Shown piece after piece: positions 44,765 through 54,418 of a stretch of DNA of 64,000 nucleotides (within the stretch, counting starts at the first letter, position 1; every line of letters begins with the position of its first letter). The stretch spans positions 9,539,816 to 9,603,815 of the forward strand of contig OU696570.1 of the NCBI GenBank assembly GCA_916048095.2. Reading direction: 5' to 3'. The notes below the pieces were generated by a model. The model was given only the letters and a program-made list of their open reading frames with translations, did no database searches and was not told the origin of the DNA. This DNA is from Sacculina carcini (lineage: Eukaryota > Arthropoda > Thecostraca > Sacculinidae). The position numbers and the translations under genes are program-made.

Positions 44765-45060
44765 TCAGTTTGGATGTAGCATAGTTTTATGTTCTCCCAT
44801 CCGGTAATATTAATTCATATGCATAGTTCTTTGCACTCAAGCACACAATTCTTTTATGTATGTTCCTGAGGGATAGCTTTTTATTTTGTTAGTCATTTGG
44901 CCCAAGTTATGCGGCTGAATTGGAAGGTGATCTTTTTTCCGCCGGAATATGACGCTGTCAGTGTCGGTATATATCAAATCATAGCTTGTTATTTTGGCAA
45001 GAAAGTTGTACAGTACAATCCGAGCCTGCGCCGTGACAAAGGCAGCTATTATTATAAACA
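44765..45060 (-). mobile_element. Polinton/Maverick fragment: protein-primed DNA polymerase B palm
   Basis: A minus-strand stretch encodes IIAAFVTAQARIVLYNF, the YTDTDS metal-binding box of family B polymerases (in YDLIYTDTDSVIF), and a downstream KNYAYELILPDG segment, all typical of protein-primed polymerase B of Polintons. No capsid, integrase, protease or terminal repeat is seen nearby. It is a short, old, broken piece, bounded on the right by the 45057 repeat. Confidence 0.75.
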
Positions 45061-45512
45061 TTTTGAGTGGTAAAGATGCAAGTTCAGCGCCACGTGCAAC
45101 AGCGCCACGCACCACTTCTGGGAACCCACCAGAAGCATACGCACAGTATCCTCTGCCCTGGTGACATTGTGTGTCATTGGAGAGTCACTCGTCCTCTGCA
45201 TCTGCAAGCTCTGTGCAAGGACATGGACCCATTTGGAACAAAGTCTATTTGAGATAAAATTCTCATACTCTATCTTTGCCGTCCTAACCTGATCCTCTGC
45301 AAGCGTGCGTATGTGTAATTGTCATGTGTCGCAATAAACAGTCGGTTAACATGTTTACAATAGATAAAAACAAGCTAGCATGCGTGCAGTGGCATGTATC
45401 TTCGCCACAGTATGAATAATTTGAAATGCAGTGTTGAAATATATATGTCATGACGATATGCATTGAAATATATGCTATGATTGAAATCAATCAACAGGTT
45501 TTTTACTGTATT
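45057..45512 (+). repeat. Repeat copy 2, uninterrupted at the hAT site
   Basis: Matches 36840-37242 plus 38488-38533. Where copy 1 has the hAT element, this copy reads ATATATGTCATGACGATATG with no insertion (45444-45463), serving as a paralogous empty site. A further shared piece (GGCAAAATACGACTGGGGCA) lies at about 45542. Confidence 0.85.
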
Positions 45513-45755
45513 GTTAATTTTATATTTCGTACGGTTGAACAGGCAAAATACGACTGGGGCAAGTGGAAAAATGGGGTCGACTGCGCAAATTGGGTAAAAT
45601 ATAAAAATGTAGCGCAGAAAAGAAAGCATGTAGCAATATGAGTCTGGAATATATAACAAAATGCACCAAAGAGAAATAACTGAATCAAAAAGAATTCAAT
45701 ATATGATTTCGTAGACTAAGTGGACTGGTTCAACGCAGGGGACAGATTAGAGGAG

Positions 45756-46230
45756 TGTAATAGGTATTCGTATTGTGTATGTACAGTGTGATGAAATCGT
45801 GTAACCGCGTAGGTGTGTTTGTATGTCTGTATGTATGTGTATGTTCAACTGCGCGAATGGTGTGCCTGCTCTATTCCATGAATGCGAGTTACCGTGTATG
45901 TGCGTGTATATGTCTGCGTGTGCGTATGCGTGTTCATGTGACTTGGCTTGTCACGTGACTCGAGTACTGTGTGCTGATTGGTCGGTGTACTTTGACATTG
46001 TGACGTGTGACGCCTGTGCGTGTGGCTGAAGCGAGCTACAAGCAGTCTGGTTTTGAGCGTTGTGAGTGTTGGTGGTGTTCGTGTGTTGGTGGTGTATTTG
46101 TAATTGTGGTTGGTGCTAGGCCACAAAGTGTTTATTGTTTATTATAAGTTTTGTTTTCAAGAGTGCATTTCAGTGCTATCATTTCATTGTCGTCATCATC
46201 TTCATTGAATACATCTCTATTTACTCTACA
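45756..46230 (+). repeat. Solo LTR
   Basis: 475 bases beginning TGTAATAGGTATTCG and ending TTTACTCTACA, flanked by AGGAG on both sides (45751-45755 and 46231-46235). GT-rich composition and length resemble the LTRs of the 4606-7305 element, but the sequence differs. Orientation is inferred from composition only. It is the product of LTR-LTR recombination; no internal part remains. Confidence 0.75.
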
Positions 46231-46369
46231 AGGAGTAAGATGACAACGAGAAGAACTCTATTGAACCAGAAGTAGTGAGCGTAGATGACAAAATAGTTCA
46301 GTTGAGTTCAATGTATTTGTTATATTGTTGTTTGTTTTTATTGTCGTTTTAAGCGCGCACCAGCCCGAC

Positions 46370-46876
46370 TATATGTCGCGCCCCACTGTAAGCCAATCTA
46401 CAGTGGTGACTCCTGGTATGCTCAAGCGAGGGTGTTGATGAACAAAACCCAGACCAGGATTCGAACTGCGAGAGTTCTGCGCCTAACCACAGCTGCTCGA
46501 GAGCAAAATTTGAATTAGATAATGAATTATCAATGTTTTGAGTTCGTCTGATTATTGGTGATTGAGGTGTTCACAACTTCCTAAATTTATATATGGTACT
46601 GTTTTACTAATTGCATTAGATCAACTTGTTTTTTGTGTGAGCACAGACATCGACAGCGAGGTGAGTGCAAAATTTCGTTTGTTTTGGTTCGTTTTTTTGT
46701 TGTTGTTGATGTTGTTTTGTTGTTGATATTTTTCCAAGCTGATATTACTTTATTTATATAGTTGATATTGCTTTATATTGTTATCTGAGTTTTCTATTAG
46801 TGTTTGGTAATTATTCATGCATATATTTCTTGATAAAGCGCTCATATAAATGATCGTCAAAATTGAAGTAATCTAC
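46370..46876 (-). repeat. Repeat with tRNA-like SINE (copy B, inverted to copy A)
   Basis: Reverse complement of 32207-32735. The SINE part occupies 46503-46370 on the minus strand, with B box AGTTCGAATCC (one change from copy A) and the A-box region AGCTGTGGTTAGGCGC. The repeat breaks off at 46876, exactly where the 3' end of the CR1-like LINE begins, so the LINE may have inserted here. Confidence 0.8.
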
Positions 46877-47290
46877 TTTTTTTTAAGAAAGTTTATTTCA
46901 CACTTGAAACAGAACATGAAGAACATCACACAAAAAAACAGTTGCAAAAATGATATTTTTCAGGGTGTAAGGAAGAATCCTGTCTCAAACACTGAATAAA
47001 TATATAATAATTCTAAATCATGCAGCTAGAAACAATTGTGAAGTAAAGAAAAGAAAAAGTCATCGATTAAATTTTTGATCAACCAAAACAAAAGTAGATC
47101 ATTACAGATCAAATTAATATAAATTGATAACAAAAAATAATAAAAATAAGGAGATGATGAGCCGAGGAAATAAACCGAGCCAAGTACACGTGATATTGTC
47201 ACAATTAACTATCAGCATTGTTGCTATCAGCCATCATTACCATCATCATTGTCAACATTGTCACCATCAACCAGATCACTGAGTCACTAA

Positions 47291-47636
47291 TCAGTAATTT
47301 TCCATAATCAGCTTGTTGGTAACCTGTTTGAGTTTACGTTTAGAAAGAGGAACATTCACGAGAGACGGAATATTTTTGGCAACTAACTGATTCCAGTACT
47401 TGGGTGTCTTGATAAACATGCAATGTTCTTCATAATTGTTATTTACTCTTAGCTCCTCAAAATGATGTTTTTCTCTTAGGTTTCTTGTATTGAGTTTCAA
47501 AATAAAATTGTGAGAAATACATGGGGGAAGTGAATTGGTTAAAAAACTATGCATTAAAACCATACAGTTTGATTTGACGAGATCACGAAATTTTTGTACC
47601 TTATATTTTTTAAAAATTGGGCTTGTATGTGAACCA
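47291..47636 (-). pseudogene. LINE-B ORF2 C-terminus
   Basis: Contains KYKVQKFRDLVKSNCMV, LMHSFLTNSLPPCI and NTRNLREKHHFEELRV followed by KTPKYWNQL, the usual end of CR1/Rex-type ORF2 proteins, and stops at 47291. A 3' tail of about 410 bases follows to 46877. It connects to 53669-54187 on the other side of the LTR element, where the TATGG target duplication lies between the halves. Confidence 0.8.
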
Positions 47637-47641
47637 TATGG

Positions 47642-47909
47642 TGCTAGAGTTGATTAAAGAGTCATCGAGCTACTGTGGTAAAGAGCGCGTGTGCATCGCT
47701 GTGCGATACCGCGTTTCAAGTAACGGCGTCCCCATGAGACAACGTTAGGTGCGATGTCCTTGTCAAGGCCAAAGGCGAGCAGTGTTTGTTCGGTGATCGG
47801 CGGTGATCGTGCGTGCGCTGTCTGTGCGTTGTGATTTGTGTGACATAGTCTGTGTGTGTTACTTGTGTTGTTATTTGTGTGTGTTTATATATATATAGTC
47901 TGTCTTACA
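47642..47909 (+). repeat. 5' LTR of the 47642-53663 element
   Basis: TGCTAGAGTTGATTAAAG to GTCTGTCTTACA. Partner at 53407-53663. Confidence 0.92.
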
Positions 47910-47921
47910 AGCTATTTCGGC
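47910..47921 (+). promoter_or_regulatory. Putative primer-binding site, perfect tRNA-Phe 5'-end complement
   Basis: AGCTATTTCGGC starts at the base after the LTR CA end, identical to the site at 39807-39818 although the two LTRs are unrelated in sequence. Confidence 0.65.
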
Positions 47922-50900
47922 CCATTACGATGGATGAGCTGAAGTTGACAGATTTTGTTGAGAGATACGACGGTAGTGGAGATCTCGACACGTGGGTGGA
48001 GAAACTCAGGTACGCTTGTTCACTGAAGGGCATATATGACGTGGCTAAAGTCATCCAGATATTTTTGTACGGTCGGGCGTTCAATGTGTATAGACAGTTA
48101 TCTGAGAGTGACAAAAAGATAGAGTTGGTCGTTATTGCCTCCCTGCGTCAGTCTTTTGGCTTGACTCCTTGTGCCGCTTTCTCAATGTTCAAGGAGCGAC
48201 AGTGGAAGATTGCTGAGGAGACCTTGGACGAATATATGTCTGATTTGCGTTCGTTGGCTAAATGTGTGGTGGGTGAGAAGAGCGAAAGCTCCCGCTGGGT
48301 TGCTTGTCAATTTCTTTTCGGTTTGCCAACTACAACGGAGAACACGGTGAGAGCCATGCACGGAGCTTCACTTGAGCTTGACAATTACTGAGTTGTGCTA
48401 AGCAGGTGGCTGCTGGCGAAGCAGGTGATACAGATGTTACACACAATGTGCATGCCTATTCCGCCTCCAGTTCAAGGATATTGATATGCTTTGAGTGCCA
48501 ACAAGAGGGTCACATTGCCAGAAATTTCCCAATTCGTAGAAAACGACAGCAAGTGTGCCTCAACTGTGGCGCGTCCGGTCACACTGCAAAGAACTGTCGC
48601 AAGTCGGAAAACTTGCAAGGGGGGCCGGCTCAATCTTCAGCGTAAGAACCTGTCGACCCCCCGATAATTCCAGGTTGTTGATAAAGGTGTGGTGTGATGA
48701 TGTGAAACGACCTATGTCCGTTCTCGTCGACACTGGCAGTACGAACTCCATTGTCATGACGAAATCAATCTTGCGTATGGTACCAGAGCAAAAATGTACT
48801 TTGAACCTGCAGTTGTTGAGTGGTGTAAGCGTTACCGCCAGTAAGAGCTTTATTCTCAAAAATGTTCGATTTTCTTCTGATGGTTGTGTCAAAATCAAAT
48901 CGCTGCGCGTTTGGTTGTGCGATTCTAACTATCGTCCACCGTTTGACATTATTTTCGGTATGGATGCAATATTGGCAGCCGGTGGAATGAATGTTTCGCC
49001 AGATGGCAAAGTGTCGTTTGGTGTGTCAAGTACGGGTGCACCGTGGGGATCTTGTCAGCAAAAGATTCCTTCACTTGATGCTGCAAAACCTCAAGCTGCT
49101 GTGCTGCAGTCGACGCCAAACCACACAGGGACCTCCACATTGGAGATAGTGGATTGTGATTTCAAGGCATTCTTTGACGGGAGGAAGTGGATTGTGAACT
49201 GGTTCTGGGAGAATGAAGTACCCGATAGAAAAATCAATGGTGCGAACTATGCTATTAAGCCGACAGAAAAATCTGCTTTTGAAGCCGAGGTTAATTCGTG
49301 GATCGAGGAAGGTGTACTCATTCCCTACGACGAGAAAATGCATGGTGTCATTGGAGCGAAATTGCCCTTGTTTACAGTCAAACAGGAGAAGAAGGACAAA
49401 ATCAGGCCCGTGCTGGATTATAGGCGATTGAACTGTTATATTCGGAGTGCTCCTGGTATGGATTCGGCAGTGTGTGATGAAAAGCTCCGTAAGTGGAGAC
49501 GCATGGGCAGTGATGTGCCGATAATCGATTTGAAAAAAGCCTATCTCCAGATACATATGGCAACCGAACTACAAAGATATCAAGTGGTGGAATTTATGGG
49601 GAAGCAGTATACCATGACCAGGCTGGGTTTTGGACTATCAATCGGTCCCAAAGTCATGACGGAAATACTGAAAAAAAGTTTTTCTCAAAGCCGATTTTGA
49701 CACCAGTGGAGTTGACTTTTACATCGACGATGTGATAGTGGATAAATATCGTGTAAGACCAGAACAAGTTGTTCAGCATCTGCAAAAATATGGTTTGATC
49801 ACAATAAGTCCTTGCGATCTGAACGGTGCCAGAGTACTCGGACTCAAAGTGGAAACCAAGCCATCTGGAGTGCAGTGGCAACGAGATGGTGATGTTCCCG
49901 TTGTGCCAGATGTTTTGACAAAAAGGTCTGTTTTCATTGTGCGGCAAGTGGATCAGCCACTTTCCTATAGCCGGTTGGCTTCGAGTCGTATGTGGACTAA
50001 TCAAGCGGCGTGCGTCTGAAGGCTTAGAAAACAAGTCGAATGCGCATTGGGATGCAGAAGTAGATGAACATACTGCAATAATTATTAAATCAATCGCCGC
50101 CGACGAACATCGAGATCCGGTACGTGGTTTTTGGTGTGTTGAGGATCGCCGACCCAGGATATGGGTCGATGCCAGTAACATCGCCACTGGCGTTGTTCTT
50201 ACAGTGGATGGAAAACCAGTGGAAGATGGTTGCTGGCTGAGGAAGCCGAACGACTCTTCGCATATTAACGTGGCTGAGTTAGACGCGGCGGTTAAAGGAA
50301 TAAATTTGTGCTTGAAGTGGAGATTCCGAGAAGCTGAGTTGATAACCGATTCGTCTGTCGTTCATGGTTGGCTGTCCAGCGTGGTTCATAATACACATCG
50401 GATTCGAACACACGGCATGTCCGAAATGCTGATCCGCAGACGACTGGATGTAATCCGTGAATTGCTGGCATCGTTTTCACTGGAACTACATGTGAGACAA
50501 GTAGACAGCAAAGAAAACATCGCCGACGCGATGACACGTCCACTCCGTTTCCTGCCGTTACTGTCTTCTGGTTCAACAAGTGGATGTTACGCTCTAACCA
50601 GGGATGAGCGCGAGGTCATACAAGGCATCCACGATAGCAGTGGGCACATGGGTGTACAGCGTACAAAGGAACTCGTTTCAAATGTGTTTCCATCTGTGAG
50701 CTCTATTGAGGTGGACGAGGCGATACGTCATTGCGAATCATGTCGTCGGATAGATCCGGTAAATCGCACAAAGAATCATCATGGCTCACTCAGTGTTCCC
50801 GCCGTATGGAGAAGACTTGCAATAGATATTACGTACTACAACCATGCCGCATACTTGTCCATCATCGACTGCTGTTCTAGGTTTACTATCTGGAGGAAAT

Positions 50901-51109
50901 TGAGCAATGAAAATGCTTCGTCGGTGGTTGCCGCTCTGGAGAGTGTATTCGTTGATTTTGGTCCACCCTGTAGCGTTTTATCCGATAATGCGCCGGTATT
51001 TCTCAGTACTGAGTTCTCCAGCCTTCTGCACGAGTGGGAGGTTTATCATGAAAAGTCGTGTGCATATCGTCATCAAGGAAATGGCATATGTGAACGTGTT
51101 CATCGCACT

Positions 51110-52698
51110 TAGTGATGCAAAAAAACGTTTTTTTGGTTGCGGTTTTTTTTGCAAAAAAAACATGTTTTTTTTAGGTTTTTTTTTGTTTTTTTGTTTTTTT
51201 TAGAATTAGCCCCAATTGTCATCGGGTGTTAGACTTTAGTACATAGGAATGAGTTCAATTGATGTTTTGTACATCTTTACGTGTCTTATTTCAAAGAAAA
51301 TTTGATAATAGTATAAAAAACAAGAATATTTATCAATAAATACCTCAGGAGACTGTTTGAAAGTGCATCCGGATCCGGTGGTTAAGTTTTTTTTCATTGA
51401 GAAAACCCATGTTTTTAAAGATATGTTTTAATTATGTGGATATTTGAAATAATTTGTCAGCATAACAAAACAAATTCATTGAATAATCATGTTTTTTTTA
51501 AAAGAAACCATGTTTTTTATGAAAAAATGCAATGATGTTTTTCAAACTGGTTTTAAATTGGTTTTATTAATGTACAGGTCCAGAAAATGTTGGCAGCAAA
51601 ACAAGACAAGCTAATTGGTTGGTCAAGTGTTTTATTTGACAAACGTTCATTTAAACTAACGCTTTTTTAATGAAACAATGTTTTCTAAAACAGTATCTAT
51701 GTAAGATAGATTTGATTGATGTACGTTCAAGTACCATTTGTATAGCAAGTAGCCTGCTGGTACGTATAAGCGGCTGGTTGAACCACTTAATTTATACTGT
51801 TCTTTTAAACCATGTTTTTTTTTCAAAATATATTTTTTGGAAAAACTGTTTTCGTAGATGTAGAGAATGCGAAAAAATTGGCGGCAGATCAAGGAAAGTT
51901 TAACCAAATTAACTGTTTTTTATTAGTAACCTGTTTTTAGAACTGGTTTTATGGATGATGGTTTCTTTGATGTAGTTATTTGAGTTCAAATACTTTTTTG
52001 TACATCAAATATATTGCCTCAGTTGTTTTTTTTCCTACACGAAAATATTGTCCGTTTTTCTGGTCCGTTGCCACTGCGACCCGCTTTTATTCGTAGTCTC
52101 ATTAGGGACACTAAGTTTGTGTGCATATTCGTAGTATTTGTGTAAATATTTGCAGTGTTTGTACTCTTATATTTGCAAATAATTGATCTGCTGATTGAAA
52201 TGATGAAACTTATTATAACCAACGTAGTTAAATTCTGGCAGTAAAAAGTTAATGTGTAAAAAATAAAAATAAATTATGCCACCTGTTGTTTTTTTTAAAA
52301 CAGTTTCAGATTTTAGCATAAAAAACGGTTCTCAAACCCTGCTTTCTTACACAATGATTAACTCAATAATTGAATGCAAAACTGTACTGTACATAGAAGT
52401 GCCGCACAGTACCGTGCAAACAATGCTATTAGGTCTTTCAGACACATTATAACAATTATATTGTGCATATTTAATGATAATTCAATTTGATAGGGACACT
52501 AATAGCATGAATAACCCATGTGTTGATAAAAATTATTCATTTAACATCCCAAATATATCATTTCCATAATTTGAATTCTTTGCATGACTCTTCAAAAAAA
52601 ACAAAAAGAACGTGTTTTTTTTGGTCGCGGTTTTTTTGGCAAAAAAAAACGGTTTTTTTTTTTTAAAAACCGACGGTTTTTTTTAGGTCGCATCTCTA
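51110..52698. mobile_element. 1589-bp non-autonomous hAT element with T-rich homopolymer ends
   Basis: The ends TAGTGATGC and GCATCTCTA are inverted repeats with one mismatch, and the 8-bp duplication ATCGCACT is perfect (51102-51109 and 52699-52706). The first and last 100 bases are runs of T interrupted by GG/CG (GTTTTTTTGG, GGTCGCGGTTTTTTTGG). The interior is AT-rich with repeated CATGTTTTTT and GAACTGGTTTTA motifs and no transposase frame. It is inserted in the integrase region of the surrounding LTR element. Two fragments lie at 7.7-9.6 kb. Confidence 0.92.
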
Positions 52699-53406
52699 AT
52701 CGCACTATCAAACGAATGGCGTCCAGAACTGGATGCACAATCGGTAAAGCAATTTTTTACTACAACGCGACGACAAGTCAATCTACCAGTGAGAGGCCAT
52801 TTGCAAGTGTTTTCAGAGCCGCACCGCAACTACCGAGAATACGTCGAAGTCGTGTTCTGACATCTACCAAGTTACGTCAAACTTGGACGAATTCGTGCCG
52901 TCGTGATGGAGTTTCATGCATGTACAAACCTGGTGACATGGTATTTCTACGCCCACCGGATGGTCGCTGCACTACAAAATGGACAGGACCGCATCGAGTG
53001 GAAAGTGCGAATAGATGGACAGTAAATATTGGTGATGGTGTGAACAGACATGTGTCGCATGTTCGTCCAGTGGGACGTTCGTCAGCCGCACGGATCAGCC
53101 GCGCGATCGTGTCTTCTGTTCCCGTACAACATTCCAATGGATCCAGTGCTGACAGCGAAGATACGGCACGGAATGTAGTTTCACTACAGGACTCAAACGT
53201 TCGTGATGAAGTCCCTGCTACTGGGCGGTACAATTTTCGTGAGCGGGCCAACTTGAGGCGACCTGCTCGTTATCGGTCGTAGTGTACGATTATATTCCTG
53301 CGTGTATTCTTCATTTGATCATTTGCTCAGTTGATGTTTATGTTACAACGTGTTTTTGGGAGGTTTTCCAAGTTTGTGGTGATATTCCTTTGCTGACTCG
53401 GGGGAG

Positions 53407-53663
53407 TGTTAGAGTTGATTAAAGAGTCAGCAAGCTACTGTGGTAAAGAGCGCGTGTGCATCGCTGTGCGATACCGCGTTTCAAGTAACGGCGTCCCCAT
53501 GAGACAACGTTAGGTGCGATGTCCTTGTCAAGGCCAAAGGCCAGCAGTGTTTGTTCGGTGATCGGCGGTGATCGTGCGTGCGCTGTCTGTGCGTTGTGAT
53601 TTGTGTGACATAGTCTGTGTGTGTTACTATTTGTGTGTGTTTACATATATAGTCTGTCTTACA
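53407..53663 (+). repeat. 3' LTR of the 47642-53663 element
   Basis: TGTTAGAGTTGATTAAAG to GTCTGTCTTACA, preceded by GACTCGGGGGAG and followed by TATGG. Confidence 0.92.
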
Positions 53664-53668
53664 TATGG

Positions 53669-54187
53669 AGCCATGTAGATAATCCTCATAATTCTCTTTT
53701 GCGCAACAATTAAGGGATTGTAATGGGTAGTATACCCCAATGCCCAATTTAAATTACAATATGATAAGAAAGGTTGAATTAAGGCATTGTATAATAAAAG
53801 CGCGTGTTCAGAGGTTAAACATTTACGAGCCTTCCAAATAATTCCAATGTGCCTATTAATTATTGAAGTTGTATACTTGATATGAGCACGGAATTTGAGG
53901 TCATTATCTAAAATCACCCCCAGAGATTTCACCACTGGCGAGTGATCAATTCGATCATTGTCAATTAATAAGTTTAAATCACTCAGCTCATTTTGGGTGA
54001 AATTATATATTTGATATTTCGTATTAGAAGTGTTTAACCGTAGTCTATTTGCTTTGAACCAATCTGATATGTTACTTAAAATATTGTTGGCTTTACTCGT
54101 CAATTCATTCTGTGTAGAGGCTGAGATAAAAACAGCAGTGTCGTCAGCAAACATAAAAAATTGCGATGAAGTGCTACATTTAAAAAG
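53669..54187 (-). pseudogene. LINE-B RT palm (FADD box) and thumb
   Basis: Open from FFMFADDTAVFIS (catalytic FADD box) through SDWFKANRLRLNTSNTK and LGVILDNDLKFRAHI to KRIMRIIYMAP, typical CR1-like thumb motifs. The upstream continuation is at 58951 beyond the LTR element. The junction bases are the GTCAT duplication. Confidence 0.85.
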
Positions 54188-54192
54188 GTCAT

Positions 54193-54400
54193 TGTGGTAT
54201 ATTTATCGTTCGAACGATAAATATACATTGTGGTATATTTATCGTTCTTGTGTGCGCGTATGAATGACGCGTGTGATGCGAATTGTGTCTGTCTGTTATT
54301 GTCTGGTCATTTCACGCGTGGCTGTATTTTGTCTTGTTAAGCGTTATTATACGATTACTCATGTACGATTACTCTGGATTCTTATTATATAAACGTCTCA
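54193..54400 (+). repeat. 5' LTR with a palindromic outer end
   Basis: A 172-base LTR (54229-54400) is preceded by 36 extra bases that begin with the same TGTGGTATATTTATCGTTC and then turn back as GAACGATAAATATACA, making a perfect hairpin at the outer edge. The target duplication lies outside the extra bases, so they were present at insertion. TATATAAAC lies near the inner end. Confidence 0.9.
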
Positions 54401-54401
54401 A

Positions 54402-54418
54402 TTAACAAGACAAAATAC
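54402..54418 (+). promoter_or_regulatory. Putative self-priming primer-binding site
   Basis: TTAACAAGACAAAATAC starts one base past the LTR. Its exact reverse complement, GTATTTTGTCTTGTTAA, lies inside the LTR at 54324-54340 and again in the 3' LTR. There is no TGG start matching a tRNA CCA end. In Tf1 and sushi-type elements, the start of the element's own RNA anneals to such a site and primes reverse transcription. Confidence 0.65.

Larger units (their letters stand above)
47642..53663 (+). mobile_element. LTR element (Gypsy-like, tRNA-Phe-5' primer-site family) with a nested hAT
   Basis: LTRs of 268 and 257 bases differ by about five substitutions plus an indel (about 2%). TATGG flanks the element (47637-47641 and 53664-53668). 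Parts: gag (about 47931-48650) with two CCHC knuckles (CFECQQEGHIARNF, CLNCGASGHTAKNC), protease (VLVDTGSTNSIV), RT (IDLKKAYLQIHM, FYIDDVIV), RNase H (IWVDASNIATGVV, INVAELDA), integrase (zinc part, DITYYNHA, LSDNAPVF, then RTIKRMAS beyond the hAT) and a basic tail to about 53280. The purine tract is TCGGGGGAG. All domains are present, with about two or three breaks besides the hAT insertion (51110-52698). Confidence 0.9.

Noticed and set aside
45740-45760. Purine tract plus 3' LTR of a longer element upstream of 45756
   Set aside because: The purine-rich AGGAG is repeated at the other end of the LTR, so it is a target duplication, and nothing upstream resembles pol.
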